64,000 nt of DNA from JAHRAW01 sp963693025 (lineage in GTDB: Bacteria > Pseudomonadota > Gammaproteobacteria > Arenicellales > Poriferihabitantaceae), in NCBI GenBank assembly GCA_963693025.1, contig OY843749.1, forward strand, positions 124,001-188,000, given 5' to 3'. Positions 51,212 through 60,357 of the stretch are shown here, piece after piece. How positions within the stretch are numbered: position 1 is the first letter of the stretch; each line of letters starts with the position of its first letter. A model generated the notes under the pieces. The model was given only the letters and a program-made list of their open reading frames with translations. It did not search any database and was not told the origin of the DNA. Made by a program: the position numbers and the translations under genes.

Positions 51212-52363
51212 ATGCAAAAACAACCCATCGCAACACTGCACAACCAGTTACGACAACTATTAACGCGCTTCCATTCGCTCTGCAATGCGTATGAAATCGA
51301 GTATTGGCTGGATGGCGGCACGTTGTTGGGGGCGGTCAGGGAGGGCGGTTTTATTCCGTGGGATGATGATGTCGATGTCTGTATGACGCTTGACAACCGC
51401 AACCGGTTACAAGGGCTGCTGGACGCGGGCGAACTGCAGGAAAAATACGGCATAACCGAAGACAAAACCAACAGGGCGTGCCTGTGCTTGCGCGATTGCC
51501 GGTATGAAGACGCGCAGTTGGATGTTTTTTGCATTTATACGCTCCGCGAGACACGCTGGTTGCCGGCATACCGCGCGGCTGAATTTTTTAAGACCCGGCG
51601 GCGGCCCGGCAAGCAACAAATTGGCGACTATCTGAAACGCCCCGTTCTTAAGCGCATGCGGAAATACGGGAAAAAGTCTTTCCGGTATTTGCTTGAGCGC
51701 GCCAATGTGCCGGCAAGCGACGCGCAGTTGGCTTGGCATAGCGACGCCAATTTGTATAACAAAAGTATTTGGAACGTGCGCGACATTTTTCCGTTGGAGA
51801 GCAGGGTGTTCGAGAATGAATCGCTGCCTGTTCCGCGCAACTATGACGCTTATTTGACAAGTTTCTATGGCGACTATATGCGGTTGCCGCCGGAAGAAGA
51901 GCGAGCGCCGATTCACAAAAACATTGCGGCGAAGTATCGCGTCAATAGCCCGCACAACCCTTTGCGCGTTTATACTTCCGGCATATTTGATTTGTTTCAC
52001 GTCGGGCATTTGCGCGCCATTACCGCCGCCGCAAAACAAAATGCGCCGCAGGGCGTTTATCTTATCGTGGGTGTTTCCACCGACGAAAGTTGTGCCGAAT
52101 ACAAGCGCACGCCGGTCATCCCGTTTGAGCAACGCCGCGAATTGATTGCCGGGTTGCGGATTGTCGATGAGGTGATTGAGGCGCCAAACTACCCCGGCGA
52201 AGACTTTTACAAACTCCACCGCATTGATTTGCAAATTCAAGGGCAGGAAGACCCGGATAACCAATTTTACGAAACCGCCAAACAACTCGGCATCATCAAG
52301 TTTGTCGGCTATCAGGGCGTCACATCAACAACCGACATTATCAAGCGCATTAAAAGCCGGTGA
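51212..52363 (+). CDS. LicD-type phosphotransferase fused to a CTP:phosphocholine/phosphoethanolamine-type cytidylyltransferase
   Basis: 383 aa. The N-terminal part (about 1-230) is a LicD/nucleotidyltransferase-like domain with the diagnostic YWLDGGTLLGAVREGGFIPWDDDVDV. The C-terminal part (about 250-383) is a cytidylyltransferase with the HxGH motif in SGIFDLFHVGHLRAI, LIVGVSTDES, and R-T-P-V-I-P-x-x-x-R, ending GVTSTTDIIKRI in place of the family's ISTT motif. The C-terminal part resembles choline/ethanolamine-phosphate cytidylyltransferases more than TagD by eye. One polypeptide could thus make a CDP-activated head group and transfer it to a sugar. It overlaps the next gene by 4 nt. Confidence 0.85.
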   Translation: MQKQPIATLHNQLRQLLTRFHSLCNAYEIEYWLDGGTLLGAVREGGFIPWDDDVDVCMTLDNRNRLQGLLDAGELQEKYGITEDKTNRACLCLRDCRYEDAQLDVFCIYTLRETRWLPAYRAAEFFKTRRRPGKQQIGDYLKRPVLKRMRKYGKKSFRYLLERANVPASDAQLAWHSDANLYNKSIWNVRDIFPLESRVFENESLPVPRNYDAYLTSFYGDYMRLPPEEERAPIHKNIAAKYRVNSPHNPLRVYTSGIFDLFHVGHLRAITAAAKQNAPQGVYLIVGVSTDESCAEYKRTPVIPFEQRRELIAGLRIVDEVIEAPNYPGEDFYKLHRIDLQIQGQEDPDNQFYETAKQLGIIKFVGYQGVTSTTDIIKRIKSR

Positions 52364-53259
52364 GCAAAACCACATTACCCATCATCCAATCCCTCTGGAT
52401 TGGCGACGATTTATCGCAAGTGGAAAAACTCTGCGCGCAGTCGTTTATGGATCATGGACACGAATTCCATCTCTATACTTATGCCGGCATCGGCGGCATA
52501 CCGAATGGGGTGGTGATTAAAGACGGCAATGAAATTTTGCCGGCGGATAAAGTGTTCAAAAATCTGTCCGGCGGGTATGCGGCGTTTTCCGATTGGTTTC
52601 GCTATGCGTTGTTGGCGCAGAAGGGCGGCTATTGGGCGGACATGGATATGATTTGCCTGAAACCTCTGGCGTTCGATGATGAAATCATAGTGACCGAAGG
52701 CGGCGACGGATTGTATACGACATCGCTGTTGCGCTTCCCGCCGGCACATCCCTTTATGCGGGCGATGGCGCAGGTTTGCGCGGACTATAAAGACCCGCAC
52801 AAAGCCCGCTTTGGCAGCATCGGCGGACCGCGCGCGATTACCAAGATGATTTTGCGGCACAACTTGCAGGCGCATGCAAAACCCTTCACTTATTTTGTGC
52901 CGTTGAGCGCCGCCCAATGGATGCATGCCTTCAATCAAACATTTGCGGGCTCCACCGCGTTGTTCCCGGACACGCACTGCATTCACCTGTCCAACGAGCC
53001 GTTGCGCCGAGCCGGCTTTGATAAAAACGCGCAATTTGACGCCGACTCCTTGTTTGAGCAACTAAAACGCAAACACCACATCGCCCCGCTCGCCGACGCG
53101 AAGCGAATCACCTCGGACGACCTCGCGGCAATGGTGGTTGACAAGCGGCTCTACAAATTTGAACGCCGCACCGCCCGCAAAAGAAAAACCGCCGCCGCCG
53201 TCACGGCGATGGCGGTGGTGGCTGTATTGATTGCGCTTGCGGTTTTTTATTTGGGATGA
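52360..53259 (+). CDS. GT32-like glycosyltransferase with C-terminal membrane tail (paralogue)
   Basis: 299 aa from GTG 52360, overlapping the fusion gene stop. Same layout as the gene at 50300: LPIIQSLWIGDDLSQ, DWFRYALLAQKGGYWADMDMI with DxD, and PPAHPFMRAM. The C-terminal tail TAMAVVAVLIALAVFYLG follows a basic stretch. The pair most likely adds different sugars to the same glycan. It overlaps the next gene by 4 nt. Confidence 0.82.
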   Translation: MSKTTLPIIQSLWIGDDLSQVEKLCAQSFMDHGHEFHLYTYAGIGGIPNGVVIKDGNEILPADKVFKNLSGGYAAFSDWFRYALLAQKGGYWADMDMICLKPLAFDDEIIVTEGGDGLYTTSLLRFPPAHPFMRAMAQVCADYKDPHKARFGSIGGPRAITKMILRHNLQAHAKPFTYFVPLSAAQWMHAFNQTFAGSTALFPDTHCIHLSNEPLRRAGFDKNAQFDADSLFEQLKRKHHIAPLADAKRITSDDLAAMVVDKRLYKFERRTARKRKTAAAVTAMAVVAVLIALAVFYLG

Positions 53260-54047
53260 ACGCCAGCCGGCAAATCGTAGGCATTATGCTGGTGCGTAAT
53301 GAAGACTTGCATGTCGAATGGGCGCTCAGCAACATCCTGGATTTCTGCGACCGCATCATCGTGCTGGACAACTACTCCACCGACCGCACTTATGATGTCG
53401 TCTCCGCCCTGGCGAAGCGGCACCATAAAATTGAGTTGCGACGCTGGTGGAATGCGAAGAAATCACAAAAGGCGTTGCGGCGGTTTTATCAAACCGACAC
53501 TTGGCTGTTTCGCGTGGACGGCGATGAAGTTTACGACCCGTCCGGGCTTGCCATCGTCCGCCGCCGCATCAAGCAAGGCGAATTTGATTTGATGTATGGG
53601 ATACCGCTTGGTTGTCATTATCTTAACTGCACGGCGGTATCCGCGGATAAAAAAACCGCGATGGGCTATGACCATCCCGTCGCCATGGGTCTGCATAACT
53701 TTGCGGTTGTGCGGGGTTGGAAAAACGAAAACCGCGAGCGCTTGCATGGCCACCCGATTTTCACCGCCGACAAAAAACCCGATGCGATTTTTCGTGAGCC
53801 GCCGCCCTGGGATGAATCCCTTTTGCGCTGTCTGCATTTATGTTTTGTGCCGCGCAGCAGTGGCGTAAAGCAATACCCGTTTTCATTCATCGGCTGGAAA
53901 CGCCGCCGCAAAGAGCGCATCAAACCCAACCCCTCCGGCAACCCCCACAACGCCCGCCCCGGTCCCGGCGACACGGTGGAATACAAAATGAAACACTACG
54001 CCACGGGGGAGATTGTGGAAAGGGATATTGGGGGGTTTGTTGGGTAG
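53256..54047 (+). CDS. Glycosyltransferase family 2-like protein
   Basis: 263 aa. Resembles the Glyco_tranf_2_4/GT92-like group: IVGIMLVRNEDLHVEWAL, IIVLDNYSTDRTYDV, and FRVDGDEVYDP as the metal-binding DGDE. No membrane segment. Last gene of the operon, overlapping the preceding one by 4 nt. Substrate unknown. Confidence 0.82.
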   Translation: MNASRQIVGIMLVRNEDLHVEWALSNILDFCDRIIVLDNYSTDRTYDVVSALAKRHHKIELRRWWNAKKSQKALRRFYQTDTWLFRVDGDEVYDPSGLAIVRRRIKQGEFDLMYGIPLGCHYLNCTAVSADKKTAMGYDHPVAMGLHNFAVVRGWKNENRERLHGHPIFTADKKPDAIFREPPPWDESLLRCLHLCFVPRSSGVKQYPFSFIGWKRRRKERIKPNPSGNPHNARPGPGDTVEYKMKHYATGEIVERDIGGFVG

Positions 54048-54106
54048 GGGGGTGGTGGTGGTGGAAGGATGCGTGGGAGGCTTCGATAAGCGGAGCGGGT
54101 ACGCAA

Positions 54107-54239
54107 GGAGATTCCCGAGGACGCAAGTGTCCGTAAGCCGCCGCTTAAAAGAAAAAGCGCGGCGGCAAACGGACACTAACGCTCGAGAATGACGAAGTGG
54201 TGGCGGCGGCAAACGGTCACTAACGCTCGAGAATGACGA
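54107..54239 (+). repeat. Cloverleaf repeat element, copy M (right half plus duplicated end)
   Basis: It starts within the right central arm (GGAGATTCCCGAGG), has the complete right hairpin and terminus (to 54194), then a second copy of only the last 35 bp (54205-54238). The left half is absent. It lies in the 313-base gap between the glycan operon and rpmE; the rest shows nothing. Confidence 0.85.
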
Positions 54240-54360
54240 GTGGTAGGGAATGACGGCGTAGGCAACCCCACCCGTCATTCCCCACCCCTTGCCGCGCAAG
54301 CGCTTTTCTTGTATCATCGCCCGCCCGTTATCCCGCCACGACCCATCCAGAGGAAACCCA

Positions 54361-54564
54361 ATGAAACCAGGCATTCATCCCGACTATACCGGCCTCACGG
54401 TGGTGTGCGCCTGCGGCAATCGCTTTGAGACCAAATCCACCCTCGGCAGCGAATTGCACGTGGAGATTTGCTCGGCTTGCCATCCGTTCTACACCGGCAA
54501 GCAGAAAATCGTGGATACCGCGGGCCGGGTCGGAAAGTTCAAGGCGAAATACCGCCGGGCATAG
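54361..54564 (+). CDS. rpmE: 50S ribosomal protein L31, zinc-binding type
   Basis: 67 aa, start MKPGIHPDYTG, preceded by AGAGGAAA. Zinc cysteines in CACGNRF and CSACHPFY, ending VGKFKAKYRRA. Length is typical. The RBS and conserved N-terminus rule out the earlier Met at 54289. Confidence 0.97.
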   Translation: MKPGIHPDYTGLTVVCACGNRFETKSTLGSELHVEICSACHPFYTGKQKIVDTAGRVGKFKAKYRRA

Positions 54565-54671
54565 TTTCACGCCGGCATCAAAGGATGTTGCGACTGCGCC
54601 GGTCTCGGTTGTCGTGGCCGCCCCGGTCGCCGTGGTCGCTGCGCCCATCGCGCCCACTGCGCCGATTGTGC

Positions 54672-55460
54672 ATGGCGGTTGGCGCGCTCTTCTTCCTCGC
54701 CCTCGCCGGCTTACCCCGCGTCGCGCCCGCCGAGCAATGGGCAACCGTGCAGTATGTGGTGGACGGCGACACCGTTGAGATTGAAGGCGAGGAGCGGGTT
54801 CGCTTGCTCGGCATCGATGCGCCCGAAGACAAACGGCTGCGAAAAGGCAAAGACGGCAAGCGCCGGCTCGTGCCGGCACAGCCGTTTTTCATCGAAGCCA
54901 AGCGCTTGCTGCGCGAACTGGTCGCCAAACAACGCGTGAAAATGGTCGTTGGCGTCGAGTCCGTGGGCTATTACGGCAGGACGCTGGCGCATCTGTATTT
55001 GCCGGACGGCACCGATGTGCAGCGCGAACTCCTGCGGCGCGGCTATGCGATGGTGGTGGTGTATCCGCCCAACGTGCAGCATTTGCGCGCGTATTCGCAG
55101 ACCGAAGCCGAAGCGTGCCGCGCCCGCAGGGGCATCTGGGGGCATCCGCATTTCGCGCTGCAAACCCTCGAAGACGGCGCGCCCATCCGGAACGGACTCG
55201 GGCGCGTCGCCGGCGTGGTCACCGAGGTCGCGCACAAGGGCAAAAACGTCCGCATCACCCTCGGCGGGCGCATCACGCTCCTAATCTATCGCGGCGCGTG
55301 GCGGAAATTCTGGGAAGGGCGGGACGCCACGGAATGGCTGGGCAAGCGTCTCATCGCGCGCGGCCGAATCAAGCCGGCGGGCAAACACAAAATCCTGCGA
55401 ATACGGCATCCCTTTATGTTGCGCGAGCAAGCCTGCGCCGAATGGCGGGCGGACACATGA
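54672..55460 (+). CDS. Secreted thermonuclease (SNase-like) protein
   Basis: 262 aa from ATG 54672, giving a clean signal peptide (VGALFFLALAGLPRVAPA); an ATG at 54585 would add a very basic 29-residue extension. Staphylococcal nuclease fold: VDGDTVEIEGEERVRLLGIDAPE with catalytic Arg and metal-binding Asp, YYGRTLAHLYLPDG with the second Arg, and GYAMVVVYPPN. A C-terminal extension of about 80 residues has an OB-like region. Probably exported and hydrolyses nucleic acid. It overlaps hemL by 4 nt (ATGA). Confidence 0.88.
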   Translation: MAVGALFFLALAGLPRVAPAEQWATVQYVVDGDTVEIEGEERVRLLGIDAPEDKRLRKGKDGKRRLVPAQPFFIEAKRLLRELVAKQRVKMVVGVESVGYYGRTLAHLYLPDGTDVQRELLRRGYAMVVVYPPNVQHLRAYSQTEAEACRARRGIWGHPHFALQTLEDGAPIRNGLGRVAGVVTEVAHKGKNVRITLGGRITLLIYRGAWRKFWEGRDATEWLGKRLIARGRIKPAGKHKILRIRHPFMLREQACAEWRADT

Positions 55461-56749
55461 CCCCCGACGGCGGCGGTGGCGACGACCTGTTTGCGCGCGC
55501 AAAGCGGGTCATCCCCGGCGGCGTGAATTCGCCGGTCAGGGCGTTCAAGTCGGTCGGCGGCGCGCCGGTTTTCATTCGTAGCGCCGAAGGTCCGCATGTG
55601 GTCGGCGAAGACGGCACACGCTACATTGACTATGTCGGCTCCTGGGGCGCGATGATTGTGGGTCACGCCGACCGCCGCGTCTTGAAAGCGGTCGAAGAAG
55701 CCGCTTCCCGCGGGCTCAGTTTCGGCGCGCCGACCCCGCTTGAAACCGAAATGGCGGAATGGCTATGCGCGCGATTGCCGTGGATGGAGCAAGTGCGGAT
55801 GGTGAATTCCGGCACCGAGGCGACCATGAGCGCCATCCGGCTGGCGCGCGGGCACACCGGGCGCGACACCATCGTGAAATTTGAAGGCTGCTATCACGGC
55901 CACGCCGACAGCCTGCTGGTCAAGGCGGGCTCCGGCGCGCTGACCTCCGGCGTCCCCACCTCAAAGGGGGTGCCGGCGTCCGTCGCGCAACACACGCTGA
56001 CCGCGAACTACAACGACCCGGCTTCGCTCGAGGCGATTTTCGCGCAAGCCGGCGACGCCATCGCGGCGGTCATCATCGAGCCGGTGGCGGGCAACATGAA
56101 CTGCGTTCCGCCGTTGCCCGGCTTTCTGGAAGGCGTCCGCAAACTGTGCGACGCCGCCGGCAGTTTGCTCATTATGGACGAAGTGATGACGGGCTTCCGG
56201 GTCGGCGCGCGGGGCGCACAGGGCGTATATGGCGTGACCGGCGACCTGACCGTGCTGGGGAAAATCATCGGCGGCGGCATGCCGGTCGGCGCATTCGGCG
56301 GACGCGCCGACATCATGTCACAACTAGCGCCGGAAGGCGGCGTGTATCAAGCCGGCACGCTGTCCGGCAACCCGGTCGCCATGGCCGCCGGGCTGGCGAC
56401 GCTGCACGCCGTCGCGCAAGACGGCTTCTACGCCGAACTCGACGCGCGGGCTGAGCGCCTGGTGTCGGGGTTGTGCGAAGCGGCTGCGGAAGCCGGGGTC
56501 GCGCTATGCGCCAACCGCGCCGGCGCGATGTTTGGTTTGTTCTTCACGGACAAAAGCGAAGTGAATTCATTCGCCGACGTGCTCGCCTGCGACGCGCCCC
56601 GTTTCAAACGCTTTTTTCACGGCATGCTGGCGCGCGGAATCTATCTCGCGCCCTCGCCATTCGAAGCCGGCTTCATCTCCGCCGCGCACGGCGAGCGCGA
56701 AATCGCGCAAACCATCGAAGCGGCAAAAGCCGTGTTCGCGCGGTTGTAG
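55457..56749 (+). CDS. hemL: Glutamate-1-semialdehyde 2,1-aminomutase
   Basis: 430 aa from ATG 55457. PLP enzyme that makes 5-aminolevulinate for haem. Landmarks: AKRVIPGGVNSPVRAFKSVG, MVNSGTEATMSAIRLARG, CYHGHADSLL, LLIMDEVMTGFRV, and the PLP lysine in LGKIIGGGMPVGAFGG. Full family length. It overlaps the nuclease stop by 4 nt; lptD follows 8 nt after. Confidence 0.97.
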   Translation: MTPDGGGGDDLFARAKRVIPGGVNSPVRAFKSVGGAPVFIRSAEGPHVVGEDGTRYIDYVGSWGAMIVGHADRRVLKAVEEAASRGLSFGAPTPLETEMAEWLCARLPWMEQVRMVNSGTEATMSAIRLARGHTGRDTIVKFEGCYHGHADSLLVKAGSGALTSGVPTSKGVPASVAQHTLTANYNDPASLEAIFAQAGDAIAAVIIEPVAGNMNCVPPLPGFLEGVRKLCDAAGSLLIMDEVMTGFRVGARGAQGVYGVTGDLTVLGKIIGGGMPVGAFGGRADIMSQLAPEGGVYQAGTLSGNPVAMAAGLATLHAVAQDGFYAELDARAERLVSGLCEAAAEAGVALCANRAGAMFGLFFTDKSEVNSFADVLACDAPRFKRFFHGMLARGIYLAPSPFEAGFISAAHGEREIAQTIEAAKAVFARL

Positions 56750-56757
56750 GCACAACG

Positions 56758-59028
56758 ATGACCGCCTGTAACGCGCGTGACTTGCGTTCCCTTGTGTTGG
56801 CGTTGGCACTGGGTATGGCCGCACTGGTCGGCGCAAGCGCAAGCGCGGCGGACACAACGCATGATGACGAGATTGGTTTTGCCGCAAGCGCCGTCTGCAA
56901 GCCGGAGCGCATCGACGTGCCGGCTGAACTCAAGTCGCCGCCGCAGGGAGCGCATGACGACCTGCCGGTGCTAATTGAAGCGGACACCATCGAGACCGAA
57001 GGGGAGAACACGGTCGTGTTGCGCGGCAATGCGCGTATCGTGCAGGGCGGGCGCGGGGTGTATGCCGAGCAAATCGTCTATCACCGGGACGGACGCCGGG
57101 CGAGGGCGGTGGGCGATGTGCTCTTGTATACTTCGCGCGGGGATGAAGTCAGGGCGGATGCGTTGACTATGGATGTGGACACGTTTGTCGGCGAGGGTGA
57201 CGGGGTGGCGGTTAAGATTGCGAATACCGATGAAAACACCGTCCGCGCGCGCGCCACCGCGCAACGCGTACAGTTTGAGGGCGGCGATTTCCAGCGGCTG
57301 GCGAATGTCAGCATGACCACCTGCGCTGAGGGCAACCGCGATGTCGTGCTGAGCGCGCGGGAAATCACGCTTGACCACGCGAACGGCGTCGGCGCCGCGC
57401 AATCAATGACGGTGCGATTCAAAGACACGCCGATTTTTTATTTCCCCACAGCCACCTTCCCCATCGACGAGCGGCGCAAAACCGGCTTCCTGTTTCCGTC
57501 GGCGGGCTACACCGGCAAATCCGGCTTGACGCTGGAGGCGCCGTATTACATCAACATCGCGCCGCAGTATGACGCCACCCTGACGCCGCGCTTGCTGAGC
57601 CGGCGCGGCGCGCAACTGGTCGGGCAGTTCCGCTACCTCAGCCCGGACGGACGCGGGCGCGGCGCGGTTCGCGGTGAATTCCTGCCGTCGGACAACGCCT
57701 TCGCCGACCAAGACCGCCACGCGCTCGGCTACGACCACCGCCACCGCTTCGGCGACGGCTGGAGCGCGGCGGTGGATTTGCAGACCGTCTCCGACAGCGC
57801 CTACCTGCGCGACTTTTCCGGCGACATAGACGTCATCGCCTCGAGTTACATCGCACGCAAGGCGCGGTTGGAATACGCCGGCGCCGGCTTGCGCTTCAGC
57901 GCGCGCGTGGCGGCGTATGATTCGGTCAATGATGCAATCGTCAGGAGCGAGCGACCGTATGCGAGTCTGCCGCAACTGCGGCTGGCGGTGGCGCCGCGCC
58001 AACTCGGTTGGCTACGCGCCGCGGTGGAGGCGGAATACACCAACTTTCAGCACGACGCCTGCGGGCAGACCGGCGGCACGCCACAGCGGTTCGTGCCCTG
58101 CGGCGCGCGATTTCGGCTGACGCCCACCGTCAGCATGCCGTTGACCCAACCTTACGGCTATGTCGAGCCGCGGCTGTCGTTGCGCGCGGTTCGCTATTCG
58201 TTGGATGAACACGCCCCGGCAAGCGACGCCTCACCGGCGATTGATGTGCCGATTTTCAGCATCGACAGCGGGCTGTTCTTTGAGCGGGAATTGCAGATTA
58301 AAGACACGGCGTATCTGCAGACGCTGGAGCCGCGATTGCTGTATGTCAACATTCCGTATAAACGCCGCCAGCGCGGCTTTCCCGATTTTGACAGCGACGC
58401 CGGCAGCGACAGCAGTTTGAGCCACTTCTTCCGCACCAACCGATTTTTCGGCGGCGACCGGGTCGGCGATACGGAGCATTACGCGCTCGGCGTGAGCAGC
58501 CGGTTGGTGCGCGGCGACACCGGGCGGCAACGCTTGAAACTCAGCCTCGGGCAGGTTTTCTACCGCCAGGACCGCGTCCTGTCGCTGGCTTCCGATTCAT
58601 CAACCCAAACCCAAACCAAAAACACTTCGGGACTGCTGACCGAGTTCACCGCCGCCCTCTCCGCGCGCTGGGATGCAACCGGCTTCGCGCATTGGGACGA
58701 AGACACCTACCGCGTCGCCGCCGACTACACGCACGACCGGCGCCACGCCAGTTTCGCGTATGTCTTCAAGGACGACGATTCCACCGAGCAACTCAACGCC
58801 GCGTGGGCAAGCCCGCTGGGGGCGCGGTGGCGGATTGAAGCGGACGCCGCCTACTCGTTTGCCGACGATGACATTCACTCGGCGGCGCTCGGCTTCAGTT
58901 TTGACGGCTGCTGCTGGGCGGTGCGGGTGGTCGCGCAACGCTATCTGGACGGCGTCGGCGAGCATAAGAATCGCCTGCTGATGACGCTTGAACTCGCCGA
59001 CCTCGGCGGGATAAATTCACGGCTGTGA
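56758..59028 (+). CDS. lptD: LPS assembly outer-membrane protein LptD
   Basis: 756 aa. A signal peptide (VLALALGMAALVGASASA) is followed by an OstA/LptA-like domain (about 60-185: IEADTIETEGENTVVLRGNARI) and a large beta-barrel ending in the conserved DGCCWAVRVVAQRYLD Cys pair and a C-terminal LLMTLELADLGG. It inserts lipopolysaccharide into the outer leaflet together with LptE. Its partner chaperone gene surA overlaps or follows directly, as in most gammaproteobacteria. Confidence 0.94.
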   Translation: MTACNARDLRSLVLALALGMAALVGASASAADTTHDDEIGFAASAVCKPERIDVPAELKSPPQGAHDDLPVLIEADTIETEGENTVVLRGNARIVQGGRGVYAEQIVYHRDGRRARAVGDVLLYTSRGDEVRADALTMDVDTFVGEGDGVAVKIANTDENTVRARATAQRVQFEGGDFQRLANVSMTTCAEGNRDVVLSAREITLDHANGVGAAQSMTVRFKDTPIFYFPTATFPIDERRKTGFLFPSAGYTGKSGLTLEAPYYINIAPQYDATLTPRLLSRRGAQLVGQFRYLSPDGRGRGAVRGEFLPSDNAFADQDRHALGYDHRHRFGDGWSAAVDLQTVSDSAYLRDFSGDIDVIASSYIARKARLEYAGAGLRFSARVAAYDSVNDAIVRSERPYASLPQLRLAVAPRQLGWLRAAVEAEYTNFQHDACGQTGGTPQRFVPCGARFRLTPTVSMPLTQPYGYVEPRLSLRAVRYSLDEHAPASDASPAIDVPIFSIDSGLFFERELQIKDTAYLQTLEPRLLYVNIPYKRRQRGFPDFDSDAGSDSSLSHFFRTNRFFGGDRVGDTEHYALGVSSRLVRGDTGRQRLKLSLGQVFYRQDRVLSLASDSSTQTQTKNTSGLLTEFTAALSARWDATGFAHWDEDTYRVAADYTHDRRHASFAYVFKDDDSTEQLNAAWASPLGARWRIEADAAYSFADDDIHSAALGFSFDGCCWAVRVVAQRYLDGVGEHKNRLLMTLELADLGGINSRL

Positions 59029-59045
59029 CAGGGGGACGGAAAGCG

Positions 59046-60335
59046 ATGCGGTTTTTATTGTGGCTTTGTCTGCTCGGGTTTGCGCCGGTGTCCGCGTCGG
59101 CGCAGGCGTTGGCAATCGACAAGGTGCTGGTTATCGTCAACGAAGAGGCGATTACCCTGAGCGAGTATCAAGCCCGCCATCAGCGCGAGGTGTTGCAGGG
59201 CGCGCCGCAGGTCAGTCCGTTTGACGGGCGCATCGACCCGCGCATTCTGAATCACATGATTGACGACCGCATTCAAGCGCAGACCGCGGCGCGCCGCGGG
59301 ATGTCGGTGTCCGCGGCGGAGGTGGACGGCGCGGTCGCTTCCATCGCGGGCGAAAACGATTTGTCGCCGCAGCAACTGCTCGAGCGGCTCGCGCAAAGCG
59401 GCATCACGCCGGCGCAGTTCCGCGCCAGCATCAAGGAGCAACAACTGATTCGCCGGCTGGTGGACATCGTGGTCAACTCGCGGGTCGTGGTGAGCGAGCG
59501 CGAGGTGGAAAACTATCTGGCGAGCCACGCCGAATTGACCGCGTCGGACGACCTCTATGAAGTCTCGCACCTGTTCGTTTCGCTGGAAGGAAGGAGCGAT
59601 GCCGAGGCGCAGTCGGAAGTTGAAAACCTGGAACACATTCGTCGCGGTTTGTCGGAAGGGCAATCTTTTGCGGACGCCGTGCGCGCGTTTTCCGACAGCG
59701 CCAACCGCGAGGAGGGCGGCTATCTCGGCTGGCGCAAGGTGAGCCAACTGCCGCAAGTGTTCGTTGAAGCGTTGGTCGAAACCGAGGTCGGCGGCGTCAG
59801 CGAAATCATCAAAAGCAACAACGGCTTGCACCTGCTGAAACTGCACGAGCGCAAGAAAGAGGGCGGGAATGTCGTCCAACAGCAGCGGCTTCGGCATGTC
59901 CTGATTCGCCCCGGCGCGCTCTCCGGGCTGAGCGATGCCGACGCCGCCGAACTGGCAAGCCAACTGCACGCGCGCATTGTCGCCGGCGAGGACTTCGAGA
60001 AAATCGCCCGCGCGCATTCGGCGGACCAAGCCACCGGCGTGCGCGGCGGCGGCCTCGGCTGGGTCATTCCCGGCGACTACCCGCCCGAGTTTGAAAACGC
60101 CGCGCGCGCGCTGCCGCTCAACCAAGTGAGCCAACCGGTGCGCACGCAAATCGGTTATCATCTGATTGAGGTGCTTGAGCGGCGCGACAACGACATCAGC
60201 CGAGACCTTGCCGCCAAGCGGGCGCGGCAAAAAATTTTCCAACGCAAAGCCGCCGAGTTCTACGACAACTGGTATGGCGCCATCCGCGACACGGCGTATA
60301 TCGAATACGTTTCGGCGGACCTTAATCCCGGTTAG
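59046..60335 (+). CDS. surA: Periplasmic chaperone and peptidyl-prolyl isomerase SurA
   Basis: 429 aa from ATG 59046 with GGGGGACGGAAA upstream; a GTG at 59025 overlaps lptD. Signal peptide ending SASA; SurA_N helical domain with VLVIVNEEAITLSEY; two parvulin domains at about 170-270 and 280-385 (LRHVLIRPG, then GGLGWVIPGDYPPEFE); C-terminal helix. It folds outer-membrane proteins such as LptD. Confidence 0.96.
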   Translation: MRFLLWLCLLGFAPVSASAQALAIDKVLVIVNEEAITLSEYQARHQREVLQGAPQVSPFDGRIDPRILNHMIDDRIQAQTAARRGMSVSAAEVDGAVASIAGENDLSPQQLLERLAQSGITPAQFRASIKEQQLIRRLVDIVVNSRVVVSEREVENYLASHAELTASDDLYEVSHLFVSLEGRSDAEAQSEVENLEHIRRGLSEGQSFADAVRAFSDSANREEGGYLGWRKVSQLPQVFVEALVETEVGGVSEIIKSNNGLHLLKLHERKKEGGNVVQQQRLRHVLIRPGALSGLSDADAAELASQLHARIVAGEDFEKIARAHSADQATGVRGGGLGWVIPGDYPPEFENAARALPLNQVSQPVRTQIGYHLIEVLERRDNDISRDLAAKRARQKIFQRKAAEFYDNWYGAIRDTAYIEYVSADLNPG

Positions 60336-60357
60336 GCTGTGAAATGCGAGGTGTCAG

